From the NCBI RefSeq assembly GCF_024639375.1, contig NZ_JAHEIM010000012.1, positions 1-62,767 of the forward strand: a DNA stretch of 62,767 bases. Direction: 5' to 3'. A program made the position numbers and the translations under genes. Below the pieces are notes generated by a model. It worked only from the letters and a program-made list of their open reading frames with translations. It was not told the origin of the DNA and did not search any database. Positions 31,619 to 42,461 of the stretch are shown piece after piece. Each line of letters opens with the position of its first letter. Position 1 is the stretch's first letter. The stretch comes from Rhodoluna sp. Lineage in GTDB: Bacteria; Actinomycetota; Actinomycetes; Actinomycetales; Microbacteriaceae.

Positions 31619-34219
31619 TTGGCCAGCTTGCTCTACAAACTTGGCATTTTCTCAGCTCGTAGAGCATGGCTAGTTCTTGGCGCCTGGCTTCTGATTCTGG
31701 CCACATCCGTAGCTTTGATGCTCACCGCCGGTGGCAAGCTTTCTTCGAGCATCTCAATCGACGGTGTGCCTTCGCAGAATGTCATTGATCAACTGCAAAA
31801 AACTTTCCCAGAAGCGTCTCGCGCATCTGGCCAGGTTGTTTTTCACAAGACTGATGGCGCTGAATTCACTGCGGCGGATGAAGTTGCGATTGCTAAAGCA
31901 CTCGCAGATGTGAAGTTGCTCACCGGCGTCTCGGATGCGCGTGACCCGTTCAACATCGAAACTGAAATTCAAGATCGTCGTGCGGAGGTTGCCAAGGGTT
32001 GGCAAGACATCACCGACGGTGAGAAGAAGATTGCCGATGGCAAGGTTTCGATCGCAACCAATAAGGCAAAGCTTGCCGATGGCCTAGTTAAACTCGATGC
32101 TGCCCAGACTAAGCTCGAAGCTCAATCGGCTCAACTTGAAGCTGGCATTAAGCAGGCGCAGGCTGCGGGTGCTCCTAAGCAGCAGATCGACGCAATGATT
32201 GCCAACCGTGCACCGATCGCTGGAGGCTTGGCGCAAATTGCTGCGCAGCGTCAAAAGATTCTTGATGGCCAGGCTCAATTGGTAACCGCAGCTGCCAAGT
32301 TGGTAACTGCTCAGGCTGATCTTGATGCAGCAAAACTGAAGCTTCAAGACGCAGACAAATTATTAGCTGCAACAAAAGAATTCTCAACAGTTTCAAAAGA
32401 CAAAACTGTTGCTTTGGCCACCGTGCAATTCACCGTGCCTAACAACCAACTTGAAGAGCCAATTCGCCAGGGTGTTGTTGATTCGCTGACAAACGCGAGT
32501 CTGCTCGGCATTCAGGTTGATTTTTCTCAGGAGCTAACTCGATCACTGAGTTCGATTCTTGGCGTTGGCGAAGTTGTTGGTTTGGCAATCGCCGCGGTTG
32601 TGTTGTTTGTGATGCTGGGTACTTTGATCGGAGCCGGCATGCCGGTCATCCTGGCGATTATCGGCGTTGGAATTTCAGCGTCAATCACCATGGTTCTTGC
32701 ATCGGTGATTGATATGACCTCAACCACTCCGGTTCTCGGAGTAATGCTTGGTCTGGCAGTTGGTATTGACTATGCACTATTTATTCTGAACCGCCACCGC
32801 CGACAGCTAAAGGCTGGCGTTGAACTGCGTGAGTCGATTGGTTTAGCTACCGGCACCTCGGGCAATGCTGTGTTCTTCGCTGGTATCACCGTGATCATTG
32901 CGCTTGCCGCCTTGAACCTAACGGGCATTGGCTTTGTTGGTCTGATGGGTTCAATGGGCTCAATCTCCATCGCCATTGCAGTTTTGATCGCCATCACGGC
33001 AACTCCAGCAGTTCTTCGTTTGATTGGCATGAAGGTGCTTTCTAAAAAAGAGCGTGCATTGGTTTCGCACGATGGTCACCTTGAAGAGCACATGCAACCT
33101 AAGAATGCCAACAAGCCGGTATTCGTAAACAAGCACCCGTGGATTTCAGCTTTCGCTGCGATTGCTGTTTTGGTGATTGCTGCCTTGCCGTTCTCGAGCA
33201 TGCGTCTTGGTTTGCCAGATGGCGGTGCAGAACCAAAAGACTCATCTCCAAACCGAGCTTACGTTTTGATTAGCGACAAGTTTGGCGAAGGCTTCAACGG
33301 TCAAATCTCAACCGTTGTTACCATGCCTTCGGCAGTTGCCTTGGATGACCAGACTGCACTGCAGACCCGCATTGCAACCGACCTGTTCTCTTTGCCAAAC
33401 GTGGTTGCAGTTGTGCCAGCTGCGGTTTCAGATGACAACAAGACTTTCTTGTTTCAGGTAGTGCCTGCAGTAAAGCCTTCGAGTGTTGAAACCGAGAAGT
33501 TAGTTTTTGATGTTCGTGATTTGGATGCAAAGTATGCGAGCGAGATGGATGCTTCGGTTGGCGTTACCGGTTTGACCGCAGCCAACATTGACATCTCGCA
33601 AAAAATCAGCAGCGTGCTACCGCTTTATCTAGGTGTAGTTCTTGCACTGTCACTGTTGTTGTTGATTCTGGTGTTCCGCTCGATTTTGGTGCCATTGCTT
33701 GCTGCCGGAGGCTTCTTGCTCACCGTGTTTGCAACTATGGGAACCGTGGTTGCGGTCTACCAATGGGGTTGGCTAGCCGATATCTTTGGCGTTCCAAACC
33801 CTGGCCCAATCCTTAGTTTCTTGCCAATCTTCTTGATTGGAATTCTGTTTGGCTTGGCCATGGACTACCAGCTGTTCTTGGTTTCGGGCATGCGTGAGGC
33901 ATTCACTCACGGCAAGTCTGCGAAGGATTCCATCAACTACGGCATGCACCTGAGCCGCGCTGTAGTTATCGCAGCAGCGTTGATCATGATCACCGTTTTT
34001 GGTGGCTTCGCGTTCTCGCACCTAACCATGATTCGCCCGGTTGGTTTTGGTCTCGCCGTTGGTGTGATCTTCGATGCGTTTGTAGTTCGTTTGGTTCTAG
34101 TGCCGGCAGCCATGACAATCTTTGGCAATGCAGCCTGGTGGCTGCCTAAGTGGCTAGATCGCATCTTGCCTGATGTTGATGTTGAAGGCGCCAAGCTCGA
34201 GCGAGAGCACCTGCACTAA
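31619..34219 (+). CDS. MMPL/RND-family transporter with extracytoplasmic coiled coil
   Basis: An 866-residue transporter. One N-terminal TM (about residues 16-37) is followed by a large external domain. Within it, residues 118-255 form a predicted long coiled coil of Ala/Lys/Leu/Gln with recurring DG turns (ITDGEKKIADGK, KLADGLVKL). MMPL halves follow: VVLFVMLGTLIGAGMP..., GLAVGIDYALFILNRHR, then a second external domain and a second TM bundle with GLAMDYQLFLVSGMREAF. These proteins export lipids or hydrophobic compounds using proton flow. TTG 31619 has AAAAGGA with 7-nt spacing; an ATG at 31526 lacks a ribosome site. Confidence 0.88.
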   Translation: MASLLYKLGIFSARRAWLVLGAWLLILATSVALMLTAGGKLSSSISIDGVPSQNVIDQLQKTFPEASRASGQVVFHKTDGAEFTAADEVAIAKALADVKLLTGVSDARDPFNIETEIQDRRAEVAKGWQDITDGEKKIADGKVSIATNKAKLADGLVKLDAAQTKLEAQSAQLEAGIKQAQAAGAPKQQIDAMIANRAPIAGGLAQIAAQRQKILDGQAQLVTAAAKLVTAQADLDAAKLKLQDADKLLAATKEFSTVSKDKTVALATVQFTVPNNQLEEPIRQGVVDSLTNASLLGIQVDFSQELTRSLSSILGVGEVVGLAIAAVVLFVMLGTLIGAGMPVILAIIGVGISASITMVLASVIDMTSTTPVLGVMLGLAVGIDYALFILNRHRRQLKAGVELRESIGLATGTSGNAVFFAGITVIIALAALNLTGIGFVGLMGSMGSISIAIAVLIAITATPAVLRLIGMKVLSKKERALVSHDGHLEEHMQPKNANKPVFVNKHPWISAFAAIAVLVIAALPFSSMRLGLPDGGAEPKDSSPNRAYVLISDKFGEGFNGQISTVVTMPSAVALDDQTALQTRIATDLFSLPNVVAVVPAAVSDDNKTFLFQVVPAVKPSSVETEKLVFDVRDLDAKYASEMDASVGVTGLTAANIDISQKISSVLPLYLGVVLALSLLLLILVFRSILVPLLAAGGFLLTVFATMGTVVAVYQWGWLADIFGVPNPGPILSFLPIFLIGILFGLAMDYQLFLVSGMREAFTHGKSAKDSINYGMHLSRAVVIAAALIMITVFGGFAFSHLTMIRPVGFGLAVGVIFDAFVVRLVLVPAAMTIFGNAAWWLPKWLDRILPDVDVEGAKLEREHLH

Positions 34220-34234
34220 TACGATTAAGGCATC

Positions 34235-37200
34235 ATGACCGACCTGCAGATCAACTACCCGGCTGACCTGCCGGTTAGTCAGCGTCGAGAAGAGATTCTC
34301 GAGGCAATTCGCAATCACCAGGTGGTTGTAATCGCCGGCGCTACCGGCTCGGGTAAAACCACTCAGATTCCCAAGATGTGTCTCGAGTTGGGGCGCACCA
34401 GCATTGCCCACACCCAGCCACGCCGAATTGCGGCTCGCGCCGTTGCCGAGCGCATCGCCGAAGAACTAAAGGTTGAGCTGGGCACGCTGGTTGGTTATCA
34501 GGTGCGCTTCACCGATAAGGCGAGTTCCGAAACCAAGGTCAAAGTTATGACCGATGGAATCTTACTCAACGCAATGCAGCGTCACCGCAACCTTGAGCAA
34601 TACGACACCATCATCATCGACGAAGCGCACGAGCGCAGTCTGAACATCGACTTTTTGTTGGGCTACCTCAAGCAGTTGTTGCCAAAGCGCCCCGACCTAA
34701 AAGTCATCGTCACATCGGCAACCATCGACCCTGAATCTTTTAGCAAGCACTTCAACGATGCACCGATTATCGAAGTTTCGGGCCGCACCTATCCAATCGA
34801 AGTGCGCTATCGAACCACCGCTCGCGAAGCAGGTGACGATGTTGACCCTGATGAAGAAACCACTGCCTCTGATTACATCGACGGCATTGTCAAAGCTTTG
34901 GATGAGTTGCAGAGTGAACCCGAGGGTGACACATTGGTGTTTTTGTCTGGCGAGTCAGAGATTCGCGATGCCCAAGAAGCAATCGAAGGGCGAATTGCAT
35001 CGGGCGCACTCGGTCGTGGTGTTGAAGTGTTGCCGCTTTATGGTCGCCTGAGCGCTGCCGAACAACACCGAGTTTTCGAAACCAGCAAACTTGTGGGCCT
35101 CAAGCGCCGTGTGATTTTGGCCACCAACGTTGCCGAAACAAGTCTGACGATTCCCAACATCAAATATGTAATCGATGCCGGCACCGCACGCATCTCTCGC
35201 TATAGCCCCCGAGCAAAAGTTCAACGATTGCCAATCGAAGCAATTTCTAAGGCCAGCGCTAATCAGCGTGCGGGTCGTGCCGGTCGAACTAGCGCGGGCG
35301 TGGTCATCCGTTTGTATTCAGAAGAAGAATATGAAGCGCGATCGGAGTTCACCGACCCAGAAATTCTGCGCACCAACCTGGCCTCAGTGATCTTGCAGGC
35401 CGCGCAGTTGGGGCTTGGCGACATCGCCGCATTCCCGTTCTTGCAGGCACCAGATTCACGCGGTGTGAAAGATGGCCTTGGGTTGCTCGCCGAACTTGGC
35501 GCGCTAAAAGACCCAAAGGGTAAGACCGTAGAGCTCACCAAGGTGGGGCGCAGCCTGGCCCGCCTGCCAATTGAACCGCGCTTTGGCCGCATGCTGCTTG
35601 AGTCTGCCCAACACAATCTAGTGCGCGAGGTGATGGTCATCGTTGCGGGACTAACCATTCAAGACCCGCGCGAACGCCCGCTGGCCAAGCGACCACAGGC
35701 AGACCTAGCGCACGCCCGATTTGCCGACCCAACCAGCGACTTCTTGAGCCTGTTGAATCTTTGGAACTACATCGAAGAGCAGCAAAAGAAGTTGTCATCT
35801 TCTGCCTTTAGGCGACTTTGCAAAAGTGAGTACCTCAACTATTTGCGTGTGCGCGAATGGCAAGACCTCATCAAGCAGCTCAAGCAAATCGCGAAGCCTC
35901 TCGACCTGGTGCCTGGTAACCCAAGAGTTGACCCAGATGGCATTCACAAGAGCTTGCTTTCTGGGCTGCTAAGCCAAATTGGTTTGAAGCAACTGAGCGA
36001 TAAAAAAGCTGCCGATTTGGTGAAGAAACCAAACAACGAGAAACCCGCCAAGGGTTCAAATGAATACCTCGGATCAAACGGCAAGAAGTTTGTGATTTTT
36101 CCAGGATCGACTCTGGCCAAGAAACCACCCGCTGCAGTCATGAGTGCCGAGCTGGTTGAAACCAGCCGCCTGTTTGCGCGAATGAATGCAGCTATTGATC
36201 CGGCATGGGCCGAATCGCTTGCCGGTGATTTGTGCAAGCGAACATTTAGCGAACCTCACTGGGAAAAATCCCAAGGCTCGGTTGTTGCCTATGAACGCGT
36301 GATGTTGTTTGGTGTGCCGATTGTTGTCTCTCGTCGCATGCAATATGCACGCATTGATGCCGAACTTTGCCGTGACCTTTTTATTCGTCATGCGCTTGTG
36401 CAAGGGGAGTGGGATTCCAAGCAACAGTTCGATCGCGCCAACCGCGCACTTTTGAAGCAGCTTGAAGCACTCGCCGATCGCGCTCGTAAACCTCAGTTCG
36501 CCCCGGATGAAGAAGACGTCTATCGCTTTTATGCAGCGCGAGTGCCATCCGAAGTTTTGTCGACCCGCACCTTTGAGGGTTGGTGGCGCAAGGCTAAGAA
36601 CGAAACCCCTGATCTATTGACCATGACTCGCGATGACTTGCTGCCGCCAGAGGTTAAAGAGCCGAGTGCGCAAGATAACCCGAGTGAGTGGTCTCTAAGT
36701 GATGGCACAAAACTCAAGTTGCGTTATCGCTATGAGCCTGGGGCAACCGACGACGGCGTCACGGTGGATGTGCCGGTGGCCCTGTTGCCAAAGGTAATGG
36801 CCGACGAGTTCGATTGGCTGGTTCCGGGCCTTCGCACCGAGTTAGTTGCCGAGCTGATTCGTAGTCTGCCTAAAAACCTTCGGCGCAACGTTGTGCCCGC
36901 TAACGACTGGGCGGCAAAGGCTTTGGCTACTTTGCCGGAGTATCCGGAGGACCCGCTAATTTCGACCCTAGCTAAGACACTTAGGGCGCTAAGTGGCACG
37001 CACATGACGGCTTCTGATATTGATGCGGCTGCGCTACCAACGGCACTACGCATGACCTATCGCGTGATTGATGAAAAGGGTCGCACGCTTGGTTTGAGCG
37101 TTGATTTGGCAAGCCTGCAGCAGAAGTTTGCTTTGGCTGAGCCAGGCCAACCTGCAAAGAAGGTTGTCGACACAGCCAAGCAAGAAGCCGAGTTGGTTTC

Positions 37201-37840
37201 GGCTGCAATGAGCAAAATTGCTTCGCCCGCGGATTACATCGCCGAGCATCTAAGCAAAGATGAGAAGCTGGCCATCGCGGCTGTTGGCTACAAGGGCACA
37301 GCGGCATTCGTTGACGATGCCATTCGCGCTTTAGTTGAAAGTGAAATTTCGAACCTTGGATTGCAGTCAGTTGCAGAAGACGTTGCAAAGGCAGTAACCG
37401 AGCGAATTATTGAAGAGTGTTTCAACTTGGCAAAGTTGCTACTCAAAATATCAACAGCAGCTCGAGAAGCAAGCAAAGCAATTTCTGAAGTTCAAGACTT
37501 CTCGTTGTTGTTTGTGCTCACCAACGAAAAGAATCACGTCGCATCGTTGATGCAGCCAAACATTGTTAGCGCCACCAGGCTTGCCCGAATTACAAGAATT
37601 CCTGTTTATCTGCAGGCTAGCAAAATGCGAATCGAAAAACTCGTCGAAAATTCTGAGCGCGATCGCATAGCCGAACTTGAACTCAACGAGGCCTTGGCTC
37701 TTTTAGAAAAAGCAGACCCTGCTAAGCGCGATCCAATCCGCTGGATGATCGAAGAATTGCGAATCAGCCTTTTTGCACAATCGCTTGGAACTGCGGAATC
37801 GGTTTCGGTTCAGCGCATCAAAAAAGCGCTTACTTTATAG
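34235..37840 (+). CDS. hrpA: DEAH-box ATP-dependent RNA helicase HrpA
   Basis: A 1201-residue HrpA, typical length. GATGSGKTTQ (residues 35-44), TQPRRIAARAVAERIA, DEAHERSLN (about 128-136), TSATID, FLSGESEI, ATNVAETSLTIP and QRAGRAGRT give all DEAH helicase motifs. A winged-helix/ratchet and OB region follow, then the bacterial HrpA C-terminal domain. In E. coli it rescues stalled or colliding ribosomes on mRNA. The start ATG 34235 follows TTAAGG. It lies 15 nt behind the MMPL gene, so it may be co-transcribed. The stop overlaps the convergent DUF1801 gene by 11 bp. Confidence 0.95.
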   Translation: MTDLQINYPADLPVSQRREEILEAIRNHQVVVIAGATGSGKTTQIPKMCLELGRTSIAHTQPRRIAARAVAERIAEELKVELGTLVGYQVRFTDKASSETKVKVMTDGILLNAMQRHRNLEQYDTIIIDEAHERSLNIDFLLGYLKQLLPKRPDLKVIVTSATIDPESFSKHFNDAPIIEVSGRTYPIEVRYRTTAREAGDDVDPDEETTASDYIDGIVKALDELQSEPEGDTLVFLSGESEIRDAQEAIEGRIASGALGRGVEVLPLYGRLSAAEQHRVFETSKLVGLKRRVILATNVAETSLTIPNIKYVIDAGTARISRYSPRAKVQRLPIEAISKASANQRAGRAGRTSAGVVIRLYSEEEYEARSEFTDPEILRTNLASVILQAAQLGLGDIAAFPFLQAPDSRGVKDGLGLLAELGALKDPKGKTVELTKVGRSLARLPIEPRFGRMLLESAQHNLVREVMVIVAGLTIQDPRERPLAKRPQADLAHARFADPTSDFLSLLNLWNYIEEQQKKLSSSAFRRLCKSEYLNYLRVREWQDLIKQLKQIAKPLDLVPGNPRVDPDGIHKSLLSGLLSQIGLKQLSDKKAADLVKKPNNEKPAKGSNEYLGSNGKKFVIFPGSTLAKKPPAAVMSAELVETSRLFARMNAAIDPAWAESLAGDLCKRTFSEPHWEKSQGSVVAYERVMLFGVPIVVSRRMQYARIDAELCRDLFIRHALVQGEWDSKQQFDRANRALLKQLEALADRARKPQFAPDEEDVYRFYAARVPSEVLSTRTFEGWWRKAKNETPDLLTMTRDDLLPPEVKEPSAQDNPSEWSLSDGTKLKLRYRYEPGATDDGVTVDVPVALLPKVMADEFDWLVPGLRTELVAELIRSLPKNLRRNVVPANDWAAKALATLPEYPEDPLISTLAKTLRALSGTHMTASDIDAAALPTALRMTYRVIDEKGRTLGLSVDLASLQQKFALAEPGQPAKKVVDTAKQEAELVSAAMSKIASPADYIAEHLSKDEKLAIAAVGYKGTAAFVDDAIRALVESEISNLGLQSVAEDVAKAVTERIIEECFNLAKLLLKISTAAREASKAISEVQDFSLLFVLTNEKNHVASLMQPNIVSATRLARITRIPVYLQASKMRIEKLVENSERDRIAELELNEALALLEKADPAKRDPIRWMIEELRISLFAQSLGTAESVSVQRIKKALTL

Positions 37841-38246
37841 CCTGTTTGATTAGCGCCACAACCTTCTTCTCTACTGCGTCATCCCAGGCAATCAATGCGA
37901 AGGATGTTGGCCACATCGCATCTTTATCTAGATTCGCTGCGTCTTGAAAGCCCAGGGTTGAATAGCGGGCCTTGAATTTGCCGGCATCTTGAAAGAACAA
38001 AATGGTTTTGCTTTCGGCGTTGCAATAGGCCTGCATGCCGTACCAAGTTTTTGCCTGAAGCTGTGGTGCGTTCTTCTTCACCAATTCGTGAATCTTTTTA
38101 GCAAGTGCCTTATCCGCAGGTGCCATCTTGTCGATCTTCTCGACCACTTCGGCTTCAAGCTGCTCGGGGCTCATCTTTTTTCTCGCCTTGGCGCGCTCAG
38201 CCATAGTTTCTTTCATGGCCTGCTTTTCGGCGTCACTCATTGCCAT
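37830..38246 (-). CDS. DUF1801/YdhG-like small protein
   Basis: A 138-residue protein: a charged helical N-terminus (about residues 1-45) then a domain with KTWYGMQAYCN, TILFFQDAGKFKARYSTLGF and MWPTSFALIAW, matching the DUF1801/YdhG family of unknown function (sometimes called iron chaperone-like). ATG 38246 shares one base with the stop of the upstream gene (TGATG), so the two are coupled; ATG 38240 is an alternative. It overlaps hrpA tail to tail by 11 bp without a terminator. Confidence 0.8.
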   Translation of the reverse strand: MAMSDAEKQAMKETMAERAKARKKMSPEQLEAEVVEKIDKMAPADKALAKKIHELVKKNAPQLQAKTWYGMQAYCNAESKTILFFQDAGKFKARYSTLGFQDAANLDKDAMWPTSFALIAWDDAVEKKVVALIKQAIK

Positions 38247-38704
38247 CAGTATTCGCCTTTCACCACAAAGAAACTGCCCCGGATTTCTCCGGCGAGCTTC
38301 GACTTCATTCGAGCAAATTTGAACTTGGTGGCCAACTCGTCGGGCACCGGCATGCCTAAAGAAAGTTTGAAACCAACGGCGCGCTTACCGCGGGGTTCAA
38401 GTGTGTAAAGCACGTTGATAGATAAACCGCTCTCATAGAAAACATAAGTCCAACGAACGCCCTCAACTTCGAACTCGGTGGCCTCGAGGGGTTTTGATGC
38501 AATCACGATGTCACGCTCTTGCAGAACCTTGGCAACATACTTCACTAGCTTCGCGGCCTTATCTGCAGGCTTTGTCACAAAATCGAGGTCATATTTATTT
38601 TTGAAGTAGCGCGCCTCATTTGCGCGAAGGCCGGCCAAGGCGTCGGCATAAGGCGAGCGTTCTAATCCTGCGGTGCTCACATTTACAAAATCGATCTTGG
38701 CCAT
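38246..38704 (-). CDS. Hypothetical protein, 152 residues
   Basis: I do not recognise the family. The product is soluble, basic and rich in alternating beta-like segments in its C-terminal half (VRWTYVFYESGLSINVLYTLEP, GFKLSLGMPVPDELATKFKFARM), with no signal peptide or cysteine. The N-terminal half is helical. It is translationally coupled to the DUF1801 gene that follows, so the two products may interact. ATG 38704 is preceded by a TACGCT hexamer 7 nt upstream, a leaderless arrangement. The gene is divergent from the zinc-finger-like gene at 38728. Confidence 0.75.
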   Translation of the reverse strand: MAKIDFVNVSTAGLERSPYADALAGLRANEARYFKNKYDLDFVTKPADKAAKLVKYVAKVLQERDIVIASKPLEATEFEVEGVRWTYVFYESGLSINVLYTLEPRGKRAVGFKLSLGMPVPDELATKFKFARMKSKLAGEIRGSFFVVKGEY

Positions 38705-38711
38705 GGCAACT

Positions 38712-38717
38712 AGCGTA
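38712..38717 (-). promoter_or_regulatory. Probable -10 element (TACGCT on minus strand)
   Basis: It lies 7 nt before the ATG at 38704. It overlaps the plus-strand TAATCT (38716-38721) by two bases. Confidence 0.5.
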
Positions 38718-38721
38718 ATCT
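38716..38721 (+). promoter_or_regulatory. Probable -10 element (TAATCT)
   Basis: It lies 6 nt before ATG 38728, with no ribosome site. It shares bases 38716-38717 with the opposing minus-strand element. Confidence 0.5.
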
Positions 38722-38727
38722 GCCTTT

Positions 38728-39174
38728 ATGAGTGATTTAAATGAAGTAGGCGACCGTGATAATTGGCGATGCTGGTTGTGTGACGCGGCCGTAGACCCTG
38801 ATGCTTCAGTTAATTCAGACCTTGGCCCAAGCACCGATAGCTTTGCTGCTGCGAAGTTAAAAAAGGGCGCCGTGGTCACCGAGCGTTTGGCGCACCGCAT
38901 GTGCAACACCATGCGCGGCAAGATCGCACCGGTTGTGCCTTGGTCTAAGGATTTGTTCGTGGTTGACCCGGCACCAATTTTTGAGACAGTTGAACGCCTA
39001 AAGGCAAAGGGCGGCCGCGAAATTGTTGCTCGCTGCCCAGATGAGAATGACGCCAATCAGGCATCCGAGTGGTTATTAGACCGCCTCACCCGGCTAGCGC
39101 CTGATTCAAAATTCACCACCCAGATAACTTCTGGTGGCGGTCAGTTCATGCTGGCGTTAAAAATCGGCGCATAA
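38728..39174 (+). CDS. Hypothetical protein with HNH-like zinc-binding cysteines
   Basis: A 148-residue protein. The N-terminal part has a CxxC knuckle in NWRCWLCDAAVDP (residues about 12-24) and, about 40 residues later, an HxxC in ERLAHRMCNTMRG. This spacing resembles the metal site of HNH endonuclease folds and fits the HRMCNTMRG tail of that fold, but no certain catalytic HNH triplet is visible. The C-terminal half (residues about 75-148) is a separate mixed alpha/beta region ending in a beta-rich GGGQFMLALKI. The function is unknown. It appears leaderless and divergent from 38246-38704. Confidence 0.75.
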   Translation: MSDLNEVGDRDNWRCWLCDAAVDPDASVNSDLGPSTDSFAAAKLKKGAVVTERLAHRMCNTMRGKIAPVVPWSKDLFVVDPAPIFETVERLKAKGGREIVARCPDENDANQASEWLLDRLTRLAPDSKFTTQITSGGGQFMLALKIGA

Positions 39175-39188
39175 TCAGAATGGAATAG

Positions 39189-39207
39189 AACCTATTTTTA
39201 TAGGGTT
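39189..39207. repeat. Imperfect inverted repeat upstream of katG
   Basis: AACCTA (39189-39194) and TAGGGTT (39201-39207) form an AT-rich imperfect palindrome with one bulged G, about 48 bases before the katG start. This is a plausible operator position, but no regulator is identified. Confidence 0.3.
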
Positions 39208-39212
39208 TGTAA

Positions 39213-41414
<2,202 letters not shown>

Positions 41415-41465
41415 CAACCGGCAAACGGCACGATTACAGATCTCAAATAGGGTAAGACTGTAAAG

Positions 41466-42119
41466 GTGAACTCTAATTTGAAATCTGTAATCGCCGAATT
41501 TTTTGGCACCGCCGCACTTGTGTGTGTTGTGGTTGGCTCAGGCATCATGGGCACCAATTTGTCGCAAGATGCTGGTGTTGCCTTGCTGATTAACACAGTT
41601 TCTACGATCTTTGCCTTGGCATTGCTGATTTTTGTTCTCGGCCCAATTTCGGGCGCGCACTTCAACCCAGCGGTAAGCCTTGCAGGATTGATTCGTAAAG
41701 AGATGTCAGTCTCAAAATTTGTTTGGTACACATTCGCGCAGGTCACGGGTGCCATTGCCGGTGCGGTGCTTGCAAACCTGATGTTTGATTCTGCTGCAAT
41801 CTCAATTTCGACTCATCAGCGAGTTACCGCCGGAACATTGATTGGCGAGGTGGTGGCAACCGCAGGGCTCATCATCGTGATTTACACCTTCATCGCTCGC
41901 GAGAAGCAAACACTGATTCCAATCGCAGTGGCCGCTTGGATTGGCTCGGCTTACTTCTTCACTTCGTCAACATCGTTTGCGAACCCGGCAGTAACCCTCG
42001 GTCGTATTTTCAGCGACTCATTTGCCGGCATTGCCCCAGAATCGGTGCTGCCATTTATTACGGCACAAATTGCGGGAATGGCCCTTGGTTTAGTTGGAGC
42101 CTCTGCACTGAAGCGCTAG
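41466..42119 (+). CDS. MIP-family channel (aquaporin)
   Basis: A 217-residue six-TM channel with two half-helices. NPA boxes are at 67-69 (GAHFNPAVSL) and 173-175 (SFANPAVTLGR). The start is NLKSVIAEFFGTAALVCVVVGSG. The Thr/Ser and small residues before the second NPA suggest a water-type rather than glycerol-type pore, but the selectivity filter arginine position (GR after NPAVTL) is common to both. The similar length to AqpZ supports aquaporin. The start is GTG 41466. It follows katG by 51 nt, and a TAGGGT/TAAGAC region just upstream may be a promoter. Confidence 0.9.
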   Translation: MNSNLKSVIAEFFGTAALVCVVVGSGIMGTNLSQDAGVALLINTVSTIFALALLIFVLGPISGAHFNPAVSLAGLIRKEMSVSKFVWYTFAQVTGAIAGAVLANLMFDSAAISISTHQRVTAGTLIGEVVATAGLIIVIYTFIAREKQTLIPIAVAAWIGSAYFFTSSTSFANPAVTLGRIFSDSFAGIAPESVLPFITAQIAGMALGLVGASALKR

Positions 42120-42127
42120 CTTCGCCT

Positions 42128-42149
42128 AGGCTTGTTGAGAAGCCTTTTT
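42128..42149 (+). terminator. Intrinsic terminator of aquaporin gene
   Basis: AGGCTT (42128-42133) pairs with AAGCCT (42140-42145), loop GTTGAG, followed by TTTT. Confidence 0.8.
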
Positions 42150-42164
42150 GTGTTAATTATTTAG

Positions 42165-42198
42165 CTTCACTCAAATCAGAAAATCGAAGAAAGTGAAG
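42165..42198 (+). repeat. Stem-loop overlapping ribosome site of small membrane protein
   Basis: CTTCACT (42165-42171) is perfectly complementary to AGTGAAG (42192-42198), which ends 4 nt before ATG 42203 and contains the presumed weak ribosome site. The loop is 20 nt. Confidence 0.4.
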
Positions 42199-42202
42199 AA
42201 AC

Positions 42203-42403
42203 ATGAACGAGGAAAAAAAGAACGACAAGGTTCAGGAGATGACCGATTGGGTCGAGCTTCGGGATTCTTGGACCAGAAAGCGTTTTGATTATCAAGAACG
42301 CTGGCACGGTTGGCGATCGCCGTTCGGTCTTGGCCTGGGATTTGTCTTGCTAAGTGCAGGGCTATTTCTGCTGAGTCTGGCGTGGAACAACCTGTTTGGT
42401 TAG
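42203..42403 (+). CDS. Small single-span membrane protein, 66 residues
   Basis: Family not recognised. The first half is highly charged (NEEKKNDKVQEMTDWVELRDSWTRKR) and the second half holds one hydrophobic segment (about residues 43-63, GLGLGFVLLSAGLFLLSLAW) ending NNLFG, so an N-in single-pass topology is likely. It is flanked by its own terminator at both ends (42128-42149 upstream, 42410-42442 downstream), which supports an independent transcription unit and a real gene. Three Trp residues near the membrane edge could be interfacial. Confidence 0.7.
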   Translation: MNEEKKNDKVQEMTDWVELRDSWTRKRFDYQERWHGWRSPFGLGLGFVLLSAGLFLLSLAWNNLFG

Positions 42404-42409
42404 TCCTAC

Positions 42410-42442
42410 AAAAAAGGCCCCGTATAATTCGGGGCCTTTTTT
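42410..42442. terminator. Bidirectional terminator between small membrane gene and VOC gene
   Basis: AAAAAAGGCCCCG (42410-42422) pairs with CGGGGCCTTTTTT (42430-42442), loop TATAATT. It serves both convergent genes. Confidence 0.95.
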
Positions 42443-42461
42443 CTTTCGGTTTCTCTAAGAA

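Noticed and set aside
42423-42428. Perfect TATAAT
   Set aside because: It is the loop of the bidirectional terminator 42410-42442 and has no -35 or gene at the right distance.
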